The notes under the pieces: generated by a model
What the model was told of the DNA's origin: nothing
The model's database searches: none
The model's input: only the letters and a program-made list of their open reading frames with translations
Part shown: positions 8,780 through 16,955 of the stretch, in pieces
Numbering within the stretch: position 1 is the first letter of the stretch
Layout of the letters: each line of letters begins with the position of its first letter
Program-made: the position numbers and the translations under genes
Source: Candidatus Nanoarchaeia archaeon
GTDB lineage: Archaea > Nanobdellota > Nanobdellia > SCGC-AAA011-G17 > JACPNG01
Length of the DNA: 64,000 nucleotides
Assembly: GCA_028714375.1 (NCBI GenBank)
Contig: JAQTMK010000001.1
Location: forward strand, 52,729-116,728
Direction: 5' to 3'

Positions 8780-8814
8780 AAAAAAAGCAAATCCTTCCTT
8801 TGGAAAGAAATGCT
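8780..8814 (-). terminator. intrinsic terminator-like imperfect hairpin + U-run
   Basis: minus strand AGCATTTCTTTCC-aaa-GGAAGGATTTGCT followed by TTTTTT, downstream of the 8851-9983 operon. Confidence 0.65.
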
Positions 8815-8850
8815 TTTATGGCATATAACCTATTACTATCGTCGATTGAT

Positions 8851-9144
8851 TTAGATATTTCCTTGACCGGTTCCAGTCCCTGCTGATGATTGTTCTGGCT
8901 GAGGATAAATCTCCTGATTCTCTTGTTCAATCAATGCTTTCTTGGTAGGTCCTTTTTTTACTTCTGAGCAGACAATCAAAACCAAACCGATTACGACTCC
9001 TATGACAATTTCCGGACCCATCGCATCAATCTTTCTTTGGGAATACAAAACCAATGGACTTAATCCAAGCGCAAGGATTATTGAACCGAGGAAAAAAAGG
9101 ATCCATCCTTGCACAGTTCTTTTTGATAATCTGAAAAATTTCAT
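8851..9144 (-). CDS. small two-TM membrane protein
   Basis: 97 aa; SD AAAGGAGGT upstream. Confidence 0.65.
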   Translation of the reverse strand: MKFFRLSKRTVQGWILFFLGSIILALGLSPLVLYSQRKIDAMGPEIVIGVVIGLVLIVCSEVKKGPTKKALIEQENQEIYPQPEQSSAGTGTGQGNI

Positions 9145-9161
9145 TTAGCTAAACCTCCTTT

Positions 9162-9614
9162 CTATAGTTTATTTTTTTTGTCTTCGGACACCCGGATAGG
9201 CATTTTATTTTCTACAAAAATTCCCGGGCCCAGATCTCTCGAGAGAATACTATCATAATCTTCACCGAATTTTTTTCTGAGTTCGATGAATAATAATCTC
9301 GCTTCAGGATCAGCGTCAATCTCAGCAACGATTTCAGGAACCAAACACTTCGTAAATTTTTCAAAATGTTCTTTGCTATCCTTTTCTTTGATTGTCATAA
9401 GGATAATTCTCCACACGATTGGCCGAATAATCTTCTGAAATTTCTCTTCCGATATAAACCCGCTGCTTATATCAAAATGAAATTCTTCAGTCTCAATGTT
9501 AAATGAAAAACCCATATAACAAAAATGGCCTTTCTTACTCGGATCTTTGGGATCTGGGACAAATCCATGAGGAACCATATAGACTTTAAAAGTTTTTACT
9601 TCTTCCTTACGCAT
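9162..9614 (-). CDS. hypothetical protein (start corrected downstream of ORF-track start)
   Basis: AAAGGAGGTTGTGAA-ATG gives MRKEEVKTFKVYMVPHGF; the ORF-track start at 9632 lies in the SD. Confidence 0.65.
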   Translation of the reverse strand: MRKEEVKTFKVYMVPHGFVPDPKDPSKKGHFCYMGFSFNIETEEFHFDISSGFISEEKFQKIIRPIVWRIILMTIKEKDSKEHFEKFTKCLVPEIVAEIDADPEARLLFIELRKKFGEDYDSILSRDLGPGIFVENKMPIRVSEDKKNKL

Positions 9615-9641
9615 TTCACAACCTCCTTTCATTTAGTTTGG

Positions 9642-9983
9642 TTATGATTTGTTGCTAATGCGGTCAAATGACGGGAGAATTACCTCCCTTTCAAGTCTTT
9701 CGAAGTCCACTTTTTGTATGGTTACATGTAAGGTTATTTCTGGGGAGACAAAAAACCAGCGATCCTCGTTTAGATGGTCGCGGACAAAACTATGAGTGAT
9801 TTTCTGAACCGTACAGATAATATCTTTCCTAGTTTCTAAATTGGTGATACGAACAGTCTCTCCTTCTGAGGGTTGAACTGAATAACCGATCCTCAGTTTT
9901 CCCTGGTAATTGATTCTTGTAAATTGTTTCTCCCCTTCAGCACAAGGAACCTCTACAATCAATTTAAGAATGTAATCGTACAT
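9642..9983 (-). CDS. hypothetical protein (start corrected)
   Basis: AAAGGAGTTTTGAG-ATG gives MYDYILKLIVEVPCAEGEKQ. Confidence 0.6.
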   Translation of the reverse strand: MYDYILKLIVEVPCAEGEKQFTRINYQGKLRIGYSVQPSEGETVRITNLETRKDIICTVQKITHSFVRDHLNEDRWFFVSPEITLHVTIQKVDFERLEREVILPSFDRISNKS

Positions 9984-10175
9984 CTCAAAACTCCTTTCTT
10001 CCACGTTTTCCGTGGATTTTAAAGTTTAGAACATAGCTCTAACTACAACCTCTTTTACCAAAAAATTTCAAATTTACAATAAAAACTAGCGAAATAAATA
10101 CTTATAAACCTTTCTAGTATCTAATAACTTCTTTTTTATAATAATCCTTAAATAAACAGAGATATTAAGATAATC

Positions 10176-10553
10176 ATGAACTCAGGCCTAAAAAGGCTAG
10201 GTTTTTTTGGTATTGTTTTTGTTATATTGATTGTTGCAATTTTCTTAATTTTTTTGGTTGTAGAGCAAATAAAAAATAGAATTTTAGTTTCTTTGATTTT
10301 AGCATTTGTTTTAGCATTGGTTATAACAATATTCAAATCCCCATTCCAGAACGAACTTTCAAAAGAACTTAAGACAGTGATAAGATACACAATGTTATGC
10401 AAGGACTGCGGATGGGAATGGATGTCCAACACTACTTCATTAAAACCAAACAGATGTCCTAACTGCCGTTCTGAAAATCTTGAAACTCTTGGTTGGAGAA
10501 AAATAAAAACAAATCTCAAAAAAGAGAAAGATCTTAGAAGTTTTTTTAAATGA
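10176..10553 (+). CDS. membrane protein with C-terminal zinc ribbon
   Basis: two TM segments then CKDCGWEWMSNTTSLKPNRCPNC. Confidence 0.75.
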   Translation: MNSGLKRLGFFGIVFVILIVAIFLIFLVVEQIKNRILVSLILAFVLALVITIFKSPFQNELSKELKTVIRYTMLCKDCGWEWMSNTTSLKPNRCPNCRSENLETLGWRKIKTNLKKEKDLRSFFK

Positions 10554-10592
10554 AAACACATATAAACTCTTAAAATTGAATTTTTTCTTTAT

Positions 10593-10667
10593 GGGCCTTT
10601 AGCGCAGCCTGGGTAGCGCAGCACACTCTTAATGTGAAGGTCGGGGGTTCAAATCCCTCAAGGCCCG
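10593..10667 (+). tRNA. tRNA-Lys (CTT)
   Basis: GGGCCTT/AAGGCCC acceptor, GCGC D-stem, loop CTCTTAA, GGTTCAAAT T-loop. Confidence 0.9.
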
Positions 10668-10713
10668 GTTTTTTCCACAACATTTAAATATCTCTTTGAA
10701 TGTATATTTTATT

Positions 10714-10950
10714 ATGAAAAAGAGGAATTCAAATTCTAATCTAATTGCAATAATTTCAATCATAGCTATTGTTATTATTGTTGCCATAACTTTTTTTGTT
10801 TTGAATAAGGGAGAGACAATAACAACTGAAAATTCTACAGGCGGAGTAATTATCTGCGGAATGGATTATCCATGCGGAATGCCTGATGGTGTTTGCCCAG
10901 CCAGTTATGGTGCTGACTGTAATGGTAATGATATAGATTGTGAGGTGTAA
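10714..10950 (+). CDS. small membrane-anchored Cys-containing secreted protein
   Basis: N-terminal TM then IICGMDYPCGMPDGVCPASYGADC. Confidence 0.65.
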   Translation: MKKRNSNSNLIAIISIIAIVIIVAITFFVLNKGETITTENSTGGVIICGMDYPCGMPDGVCPASYGADCNGNDIDCEV

Positions 10951-10951
10951 A

Positions 10952-11485
10952 ATGAAAAAAATATTTTTAGCTTTAATTTTATTTGGTGCTGTTTTTGCAG
11001 GGGTTTCTTTGGCCTGTGTTTGTTATATTAATCCAGATGGTTCTGATGCTTGGTGTGATCCTGAAGGATGTAATACAGAAGGAAGTTATTGTGTAGAGAC
11101 CGATAGTTATTGTAAGATTGGAACTAAGACTTTAACCTGCTGTGAAGGTAGATGTGATTCAACAACAAAAAAATGTATTCCCCCTCCAGCCACATGTAAA
11201 ACAGAAACACAAACCTGTAATTTAAATTCAGATTGTTGTGTAGGATTTTGTAGTATTAATCCTCAGGATTCAGCAGACAAACATTGTTGTAAAACAAACT
11301 ATTATTGGGATGGGAAATATTGTACAACTCCAGATTATTGTAGCCCATATTGTTATGGAAGTTATTATTATCCAAATACACTCTGCGTAATCTCACTCTC
11401 AGGAGGTTATCAGGCCTGTTGTGGAATAACAATTAATTCAGTCGGAGAGATTGCTGGAGCAAGAGAATCGATAATAATATACTAA
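10952..11485 (+). CDS. secreted Cys-rich protein with two knottin-like cysteine frameworks
   Basis: signal peptide; CX6CX8CCX3CX6C (CVETDSYC..CC..C..C) and CX6CX5CCX3CX11C (CKTETQTCNLNSDCCVGFC...HC). Confidence 0.7.
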   Translation: MKKIFLALILFGAVFAGVSLACVCYINPDGSDAWCDPEGCNTEGSYCVETDSYCKIGTKTLTCCEGRCDSTTKKCIPPPATCKTETQTCNLNSDCCVGFCSINPQDSADKHCCKTNYYWDGKYCTTPDYCSPYCYGSYYYPNTLCVISLSGGYQACCGITINSVGEIAGARESIIIY

Positions 11486-11507
11486 TAGATGTATATACTA
11501 AACCTTT

Positions 11508-11537
11508 AAAAAACAAGGTGAGTTTATTAGGCTCACC
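11508..11537 (-). terminator. intrinsic terminator-like hairpin + U-run
   Basis: minus strand GGTGAG-cctaataaa-CTCACC TTGTTTTTT downstream of the 11564-12481 gene. Confidence 0.75.
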
Positions 11538-11563
11538 CTGTATTAGTTATTGTTGCTTGTTTT

Positions 11564-12481
11564 TTACCTATAAGAATTTGAATCCGGGGAAGTGTTTAAG
11601 GCACCTCTTGTTTCGTGGATTTTCACAAGCCAAATATCAGCTTCTGTTAAATCCATATACTGATCCTTTCTTATATCCATAGTATGAAGCATACTCGGGA
11701 TGTTTGCATAAGCACTGCCTGGTATAGAGAAGCCAACACATTTTCCAGTCTCATGAATTATAAACTGAGGGAACTCATGCCCTGGATTAAATGCAAGCTC
11801 TGTCCAAGTCTTTCTCACAATACCATTACTGTCCTCATCCCCTTGTACGGTTTTATTGTTCATTCCATACTGGAAGTAAGAAACGCCAGAAGAAATGCTT
11901 GCCAAATTTTCTTCAATAGGAGCAGCAAGGTATTCAACAGGAAGACCCCCAAGTCTGCCGTTTGTCCATCTGTTAAACCCATATTGTAAATAATAAGCAA
12001 CATCTTCTTTTTTCATCCCAGTATCCTGAACAGCTACCTCGCTCCAATAAAGCTGGATTTTTTCAATTACATATTTTTGGGTGTGACTGTTTTGTCTCAT
12101 CACCGCATCAATCATTCCAAGAGGTAGATAACCAGCCTTCTCAGATTCAATCCCCGTTTCATTATATCCAGACCTCAAAGTATCGAGGGGAACTGTCCTT
12201 ACTTCCCTGACATAAGTATTTCCCTGAGCATCAGTAAATGTGACAGTATAGAATTGGTCTACTGGGGGAGTCATTGTGAGTTCCCAAGTGCCAACGCTAT
12301 TAGTAGTTGTAGAAAAACCCCCGGCTGTGACAGTTATGTTATTCAGAGCAGTTCCGGATAAAAGCCCCGAATAAGTTCCTCTGATAGTAACTGTTTGGTC
12401 AATTGGGTCCTCCCCGTTGCAAGCAACAAGCGGCAATATTGAAATTGCCACAATCATCATAAGAAACAAGTTTTTAGACAT
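11564..12481 (-). CDS. lipoprotein-like secreted protein
   Basis: 305 aa; lipobox-like LPLVAC, beta-sandwich-like repeats (TVTIRGTYSGLLSGTALNNITVTAGG), SD GGAGA; HETGK motif near C-terminus. Confidence 0.65.
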   Translation of the reverse strand: MSKNLFLMMIVAISILPLVACNGEDPIDQTVTIRGTYSGLLSGTALNNITVTAGGFSTTTNSVGTWELTMTPPVDQFYTVTFTDAQGNTYVREVRTVPLDTLRSGYNETGIESEKAGYLPLGMIDAVMRQNSHTQKYVIEKIQLYWSEVAVQDTGMKKEDVAYYLQYGFNRWTNGRLGGLPVEYLAAPIEENLASISSGVSYFQYGMNNKTVQGDEDSNGIVRKTWTELAFNPGHEFPQFIIHETGKCVGFSIPGSAYANIPSMLHTMDIRKDQYMDLTEADIWLVKIHETRGALNTSPDSNSYR

Positions 12482-12531
12482 AATGTCTCCTTTCTCTTAA
12501 TTTTATATTGTTAGAATTTTATTTTCGATTT

Positions 12532-12652
12532 CCGTTTCGGTTCCCTAAGAACCCTGGAGTTTCTTTTTAAGAAAAACTCAGACTGGTTAAACCAGTTCAT
12601 CAGGCGAGCTGTAACTCTCGCGACGGCCCCTCATTCAAGGAAGAATAAGGGG
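12532..12652 (-). ncRNA. highly structured RNA region (consecutive hairpins; hammerhead-core-like elements)
   Basis: minus strand CCCCTcATTC/GAATaAGGGG, CCGTC GCGAG..CTCGC CTGATGA, ACTGGTT/AACCAGT, CTGAGTTT/AAACTcCAG, GGTTC/GAACC, GAAACGG. Confidence 0.5.
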
Positions 12653-12660
12653 TAAAAGAA

Positions 12661-13038
12661 TTAATGTCTGCGAAGATTTGCCCAGCAACAATATGTTTTA
12701 TCACCGCAGTGAATCCACATCATTACCTGACCACCCGCCTCCAAATAAGCAATATTATGGGGAGCTCTAATGATTATTTCCCCACCCTTGCCATAGGAAA
12801 CCGAGGTACTATGATATCCATGATTAGGATCACAATTCGGGCAACTCCCTCCGTCGAATGGGTAAAATTCAAGCTTTGGAAATACCTCCGAAGTTGGGTT
12901 ACACCGTCCAATCATCCCCCTTAGAAATTTATATAACTCTGGATACTTTGCTTTGAGTTCATAAATGTGAGGATGACCTTCTGTCTTAAGTTTAGGTTTA
13001 TTAATCACTTGGACCTGAGTGGATAGATCACTACTCAT
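12661..13038 (-). CDS. hypothetical Cys/His-containing protein
   Basis: 125 aa; CPNCDPNHGYH and C-terminal HCGDKTYCC; SD AAGGAG upstream. Confidence 0.6.
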   Translation of the reverse strand: MSSDLSTQVQVINKPKLKTEGHPHIYELKAKYPELYKFLRGMIGRCNPTSEVFPKLEFYPFDGGSCPNCDPNHGYHSTSVSYGKGGEIIIRAPHNIAYLEAGGQVMMWIHCGDKTYCCWANLRRH

Positions 13039-13286
13039 TTCTATACTCCTTGTTAAGAATTCTAAGTTATTCCAGTTCTTCCATTAGTTTTAATTTTAGG
13101 TAGAAATTAAATACTAAAAGAATAAAACTTTAGAATGAGGTTTTACACCCTCTTTCTTTGTTTTTACTGAAATAACTTGTAATTTTGTCTTATTTTCTAG
13201 TGTATTTTAGGTTTATAAACCTTTCGTTTTTGTAATTACTCGCAAGGGGTGATAAATTACATTACCAACCTTTAAATATGAAAACA

Positions 13287-13302
13287 CATTACTATAGTAA
13301 TG
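13287..13302. promoter_or_regulatory. perfect 16-bp palindrome overlapping start codon
   Basis: CATTACTATAGTAATG; last three bases are the ATG of the 13300 CDS. Confidence 0.7.
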
Positions 13303-14310
13303 CAAACTTTACAGATAAGACTAACTAAGGAACTAGTAAAAAAAGCTCAAGATTTAGTAGATAAAGGAATTTACTCAAACAAATCAGAAGTAATAAGGGA
13401 TTCATTAAGACGTTTAGCCTTTAAAGAAGAACTCATGACCAAGGATAAAACTTTCAAAATTATCTTCACCTCCGATATTCATGGAAATCTAACTCAATAC
13501 AAAAAACTATTTGAAAAGGCCTATAATGAAAGAACAGAGGCAATTATAATTGGGGGGGACATTGCTCCAAAGGACGAAAAAAACAGGACAATAAAAGGTC
13601 AAAAAGAGTTTATAGAAAACAAACTAATTCCTATAATCAAGGATTTTCATGAAAAAAACCAACAAAACAACCATTTATGTAAGGTATTTATAATGATGGG
13701 GAATGATGATTTTAGATCAAACAACTCTCTTTTTAAAAAATATGAAAAAACTAATCTCTTAAAAAATATCCACAATAAGGTTATATCTCTCCATGAAAAC
13801 CTAAAAATTGCAGGTTATTCATATGTACCATTAACACCATTCAAATACAAAGACTGGGAAAGATTAGATCTAACAAACAAATCTGAAAAAGAATACAGAA
13901 AAGGATTTTTAACCGAGGGCACTATTTCAAAAAATAATAAATTTATAAATGTTAAATTTGATTTAAACGATAGGAAAAAAACAATTGAAGAAGACTTAAA
14001 TAAACTCATTAAGAGTCCAAAAGAAACAATTTTGGTAATTCATTCCCCGCCATACAATACTAAACTGGATATTACTAACTCTGGAGAACATGTGGGGAGC
14101 TTAGCAGTCAGGAAATTTATCGAAGAAAAGCAACCAATTCTAACTTTACATGGCCATATCCATGAAACTGTAAAAATGTCAGGAACTTTTATAGAAAAAA
14201 TAAATAAAACTTTATGTGTTTCTTCGGGAAATGATAACCTAACCAATAGCTTAGCCATAATTAATCTTAATTTGTATGATTTAAATTCTATAAAAAGAGA
14301 ACTTATTTGA
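13300..14310 (+). CDS. ribbon-helix-helix domain fused to calcineurin-like metallophosphoesterase
   Basis: MQTLQIRLTKELVKKAQDLVDKGIYSNKSEVIRDSLRRL (RHH) followed by FTSDIHGN...IIGGDIAP...MMGNDDFR...VIHSPPY...LHGHIHE. Confidence 0.88.
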   Translation: MQTLQIRLTKELVKKAQDLVDKGIYSNKSEVIRDSLRRLAFKEELMTKDKTFKIIFTSDIHGNLTQYKKLFEKAYNERTEAIIIGGDIAPKDEKNRTIKGQKEFIENKLIPIIKDFHEKNQQNNHLCKVFIMMGNDDFRSNNSLFKKYEKTNLLKNIHNKVISLHENLKIAGYSYVPLTPFKYKDWERLDLTNKSEKEYRKGFLTEGTISKNNKFINVKFDLNDRKKTIEEDLNKLIKSPKETILVIHSPPYNTKLDITNSGEHVGSLAVRKFIEEKQPILTLHGHIHETVKMSGTFIEKINKTLCVSSGNDNLTNSLAIINLNLYDLNSIKRELI

Positions 14311-15058
14311 ATTTAGAAATATAAAATTTGGTTTTCTCTTTAATATCTTGGATCACCTCTGAACTCATTCTTTCCTTCTTATTTAATGCGTTCACAACAT
14401 TCATTTTTTCTAAATCTAGTTTTCCATATAATCTTACTGACTCATCATAAAGATTTTCCGAAACGGTTTTCCATAATTTATCAACCTTGCCAGAAATAGT
14501 CCCATTATCATAAAGAATTTTTGGATGGCTAAGTAACTTATCCCTATGGACTCCAATATAAAATCTGTCTTGGGAGATAAAAGAAATTGGAACAATTGTC
14601 CTAAATCCTTCAAGATCGTTTAGTTTAATATTCTTAATTTTATATGGATAAATATTGCCCTCAAATCCTTTCAGATTATAGATTCCATCTTTTCCTTCAG
14701 GCCTATAAACTCTAATATCTGCTACAAAACATTTACTGATGATATCAAATGAATCCTCGCTCAGAATATGAAGGCTAACCGGGACATTGTTTGATTCTTC
14801 TTTAATACAATAACCTTCGAATACACGATTCTGAAGTGCCTTTCTCTCTGATGCCTCTGAAATAATTAATGGCAAAGTTTTCTTTAAATCATCTACAATT
14901 ATTAACATGTCTAAATCTGAATTTTTAGTTACATTAAAATTTGGAGAATATGCAACAGATCCAACTAATATAATTCCTTTTGAAATATCTTTAAATCTTT
15001 GAACTTGTTCTTCCGCAATTTTTAATCTTTTTGAAGTTTCTTCGTAGGGATTTTCCAT
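14303..15058 (-). CDS. nucleotidyltransferase-fold protein
   Basis: IILVGSVAYSPNFNVTKNSDLDMLIIV (GS..DxD motif). Confidence 0.75.
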   Translation of the reverse strand: MENPYEETSKRLKIAEEQVQRFKDISKGIILVGSVAYSPNFNVTKNSDLDMLIIVDDLKKTLPLIISEASERKALQNRVFEGYCIKEESNNVPVSLHILSEDSFDIISKCFVADIRVYRPEGKDGIYNLKGFEGNIYPYKIKNIKLNDLEGFRTIVPISFISQDRFYIGVHRDKLLSHPKILYDNGTISGKVDKLWKTVSENLYDESVRLYGKLDLEKMNVVNALNKKERMSSEVIQDIKEKTKFYISKFK

Positions 15059-15124
15059 TGTTCAAAGACATTATAATAAATATTTAAACTTTTCTAATAG
15101 TAACTACTAACTCATAGTTTCAAC

Positions 15125-15589
15125 TCACATTACCAAATCCAGGTTGTTCTCATTAGCCAAAAAAGCCTCTCTTTTGATGTCTTCAACTATGTAGTAAATC
15201 TGGGTATTTTCCAAAACAAACCTGCTCTCCAAAATATCCATAAATTCATCTACCTGTTTTATGTTCTTGAAAATCCCTTCAATTAAGTAATCGTATCCAT
15301 TATTAATCTTGTAGATTGAATTAACATTTCTGTGTTTTTCCAAATAATCCTTAATCTCATCCCTTTTCTCTCTTTGGACTTTCAGCATAATATTAACCCT
15401 GGCATTAAAACCCAACTTACCAAAATTCAAAAGAGAGGTGTGTTTAGTTATCAGGTCTTTTTGACATGATTGTAATCTATCATAAATCGTAGAAACCGGG
15501 ATTCTGGTGATCTTAGACATCTTGGTTAAGCTTTCTCTTGCGTCTTGTCTTAGCCTAGACAAAATCAACATTTCCTTTCTGTTTGCCAT
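15125..15589 (-). CDS. Lrp/AsnC-family transcriptional regulator
   Basis: ILSRLRQDARESLTKMSKITRIPVSTIYDRLQ HTH plus RAM-like C-terminal domain. Confidence 0.85.
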   Translation of the reverse strand: MANRKEMLILSRLRQDARESLTKMSKITRIPVSTIYDRLQSCQKDLITKHTSLLNFGKLGFNARVNIMLKVQREKRDEIKDYLEKHRNVNSIYKINNGYDYLIEGIFKNIKQVDEFMDILESRFVLENTQIYYIVEDIKREAFLANENNLDLVM

Positions 15590-15771
15590 TTTCGAAGTTC
15601 CTCCGTATTTTTGATAAATTTATCAAATCACTCTCTTTTTTACAAACCTAGACCTCTTTTTTAACTAACTAACGTCTATAAAGTCTTTAAACTATATAAG
15701 TTTTTATCTTTTTAACAAGTGAAATTTGACAAAAACATAAATTTAAATATTTTTTGTATACTTAGTAAAAT

Positions 15772-16914
15772 ATGCCGAAAATATTTTATTCAAACCTGTT
15801 CTGTAACAGTTTACATTATCCAGGATTATATCATTTAATGAATGTAATTACAAAATTAAAAGAAGGAGATAAGTTTATTTTATGTTTCTGGGACCAGAAA
15901 ATTTATCCGTTCCAGTCCTATGGTTTTGATCTTTCAAAAGAGAGCTATAAAGAACTTGTGGAAAAAATAAAATCATTGTTGGATTATTATAAAGTTGATT
16001 ACCACATAATCTATCTTTCAGATGCTTTCTCAAGATTATTGAACAATGAGCAGACCTCTGAACTTTTGTATTCAACTTTGGGGAGAATCTCCTTGGGTTA
16101 CATAAAAGAACATCATGAAAAAAATGAAATTCCTTACAATAACATAACTATAAACAAGATAACCTTTGTGATTGCAGATTATTTAATAGCTCTTTACATA
16201 AACAAATTATTCCCAGAATTAAGAATAGAAAAAATAACAAACTACTATTCCGGTAAAAAATTCAAATCATTGTTTAACAAAATAGAAGAAACAATTTCAG
16301 AAAAACATCTCTTGGTTAATTACCCTGAAATGCTTTATGTAAATAATATCCCTGTTCTGAATTATATTTCAGGAAAATGGATTTCTGTTGGAATGTCAAA
16401 AAATGAAATTGAGAGGGAAATTGCCTATTCAGACAAAGTAGATTCTGCTGAAGGAAAAGATATTCTCTCAGCTTTGTCTTTATTGATAAATAAAAACCAA
16501 TTTGTTCTTTCAAAAGATCATAAACTGGAAAAAACAAATTTACCTTATGTTTTGGAAATATTCTCAGAACTGGATAAAAAAGACAAAATAATAACTCTGA
16601 CTGAAAACTTATTTAATTTCCTTGAAACAATCAAAGGCCAAATACTTGATGCAAAAGAAACCAGTATAAAGAAAGTTAACTATGTAAAGAACCAGGATGA
16701 TTTCAGGAAAATATTTGTTAATTTGAATCCTAAAAAACTTGAAATAATAAAATTATGTGACGGAACAAAAACAATATCTGAAATAGTAAAATTAAGTCCG
16801 TTAAAAGAAAGTTCAACAAGAAGTTATTTGTCAAGATTAAGAGCTAAAGATTTAATCACAAAAGATGAAATGCCAAAAAGAAGGATAGATGAAATCCTGA
16901 TTAGTTTTAATTAA
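15772..16914 (+). CDS. protein of unknown function; possible degenerate class I aaRS-like (HUP) N-domain plus C-terminal wHTH
   Basis: 380 aa; LHYPGLYHLMNVITKLKEGDKFILCFWDQK; C-term SPLKESSTRSYLSRLRAKDLI. Confidence 0.5.
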   Translation: MPKIFYSNLFCNSLHYPGLYHLMNVITKLKEGDKFILCFWDQKIYPFQSYGFDLSKESYKELVEKIKSLLDYYKVDYHIIYLSDAFSRLLNNEQTSELLYSTLGRISLGYIKEHHEKNEIPYNNITINKITFVIADYLIALYINKLFPELRIEKITNYYSGKKFKSLFNKIEETISEKHLLVNYPEMLYVNNIPVLNYISGKWISVGMSKNEIEREIAYSDKVDSAEGKDILSALSLLINKNQFVLSKDHKLEKTNLPYVLEIFSELDKKDKIITLTENLFNFLETIKGQILDAKETSIKKVNYVKNQDDFRKIFVNLNPKKLEIIKLCDGTKTISEIVKLSPLKESSTRSYLSRLRAKDLITKDEMPKRRIDEILISFN

Positions 16915-16955
16915 AAACAAAAACTTTTATATATTAACTTTAATAATCAATCTGT

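Noticed and set aside
10148-10561. 137-aa minus-strand ORF
   Set aside because: Antisense to the zinc-ribbon protein gene 10176-10553, which has clear CxxC motifs
10593-10667. tRNA-Lys as proven integration site
   Set aside because: No second copy of its 3' end noticed in the window
12532-12652. Outright call of a canonical hammerhead ribozyme
   Set aside because: Stem II does not start directly after CUGAUGA and is unusually long; kept only as a hypothesis
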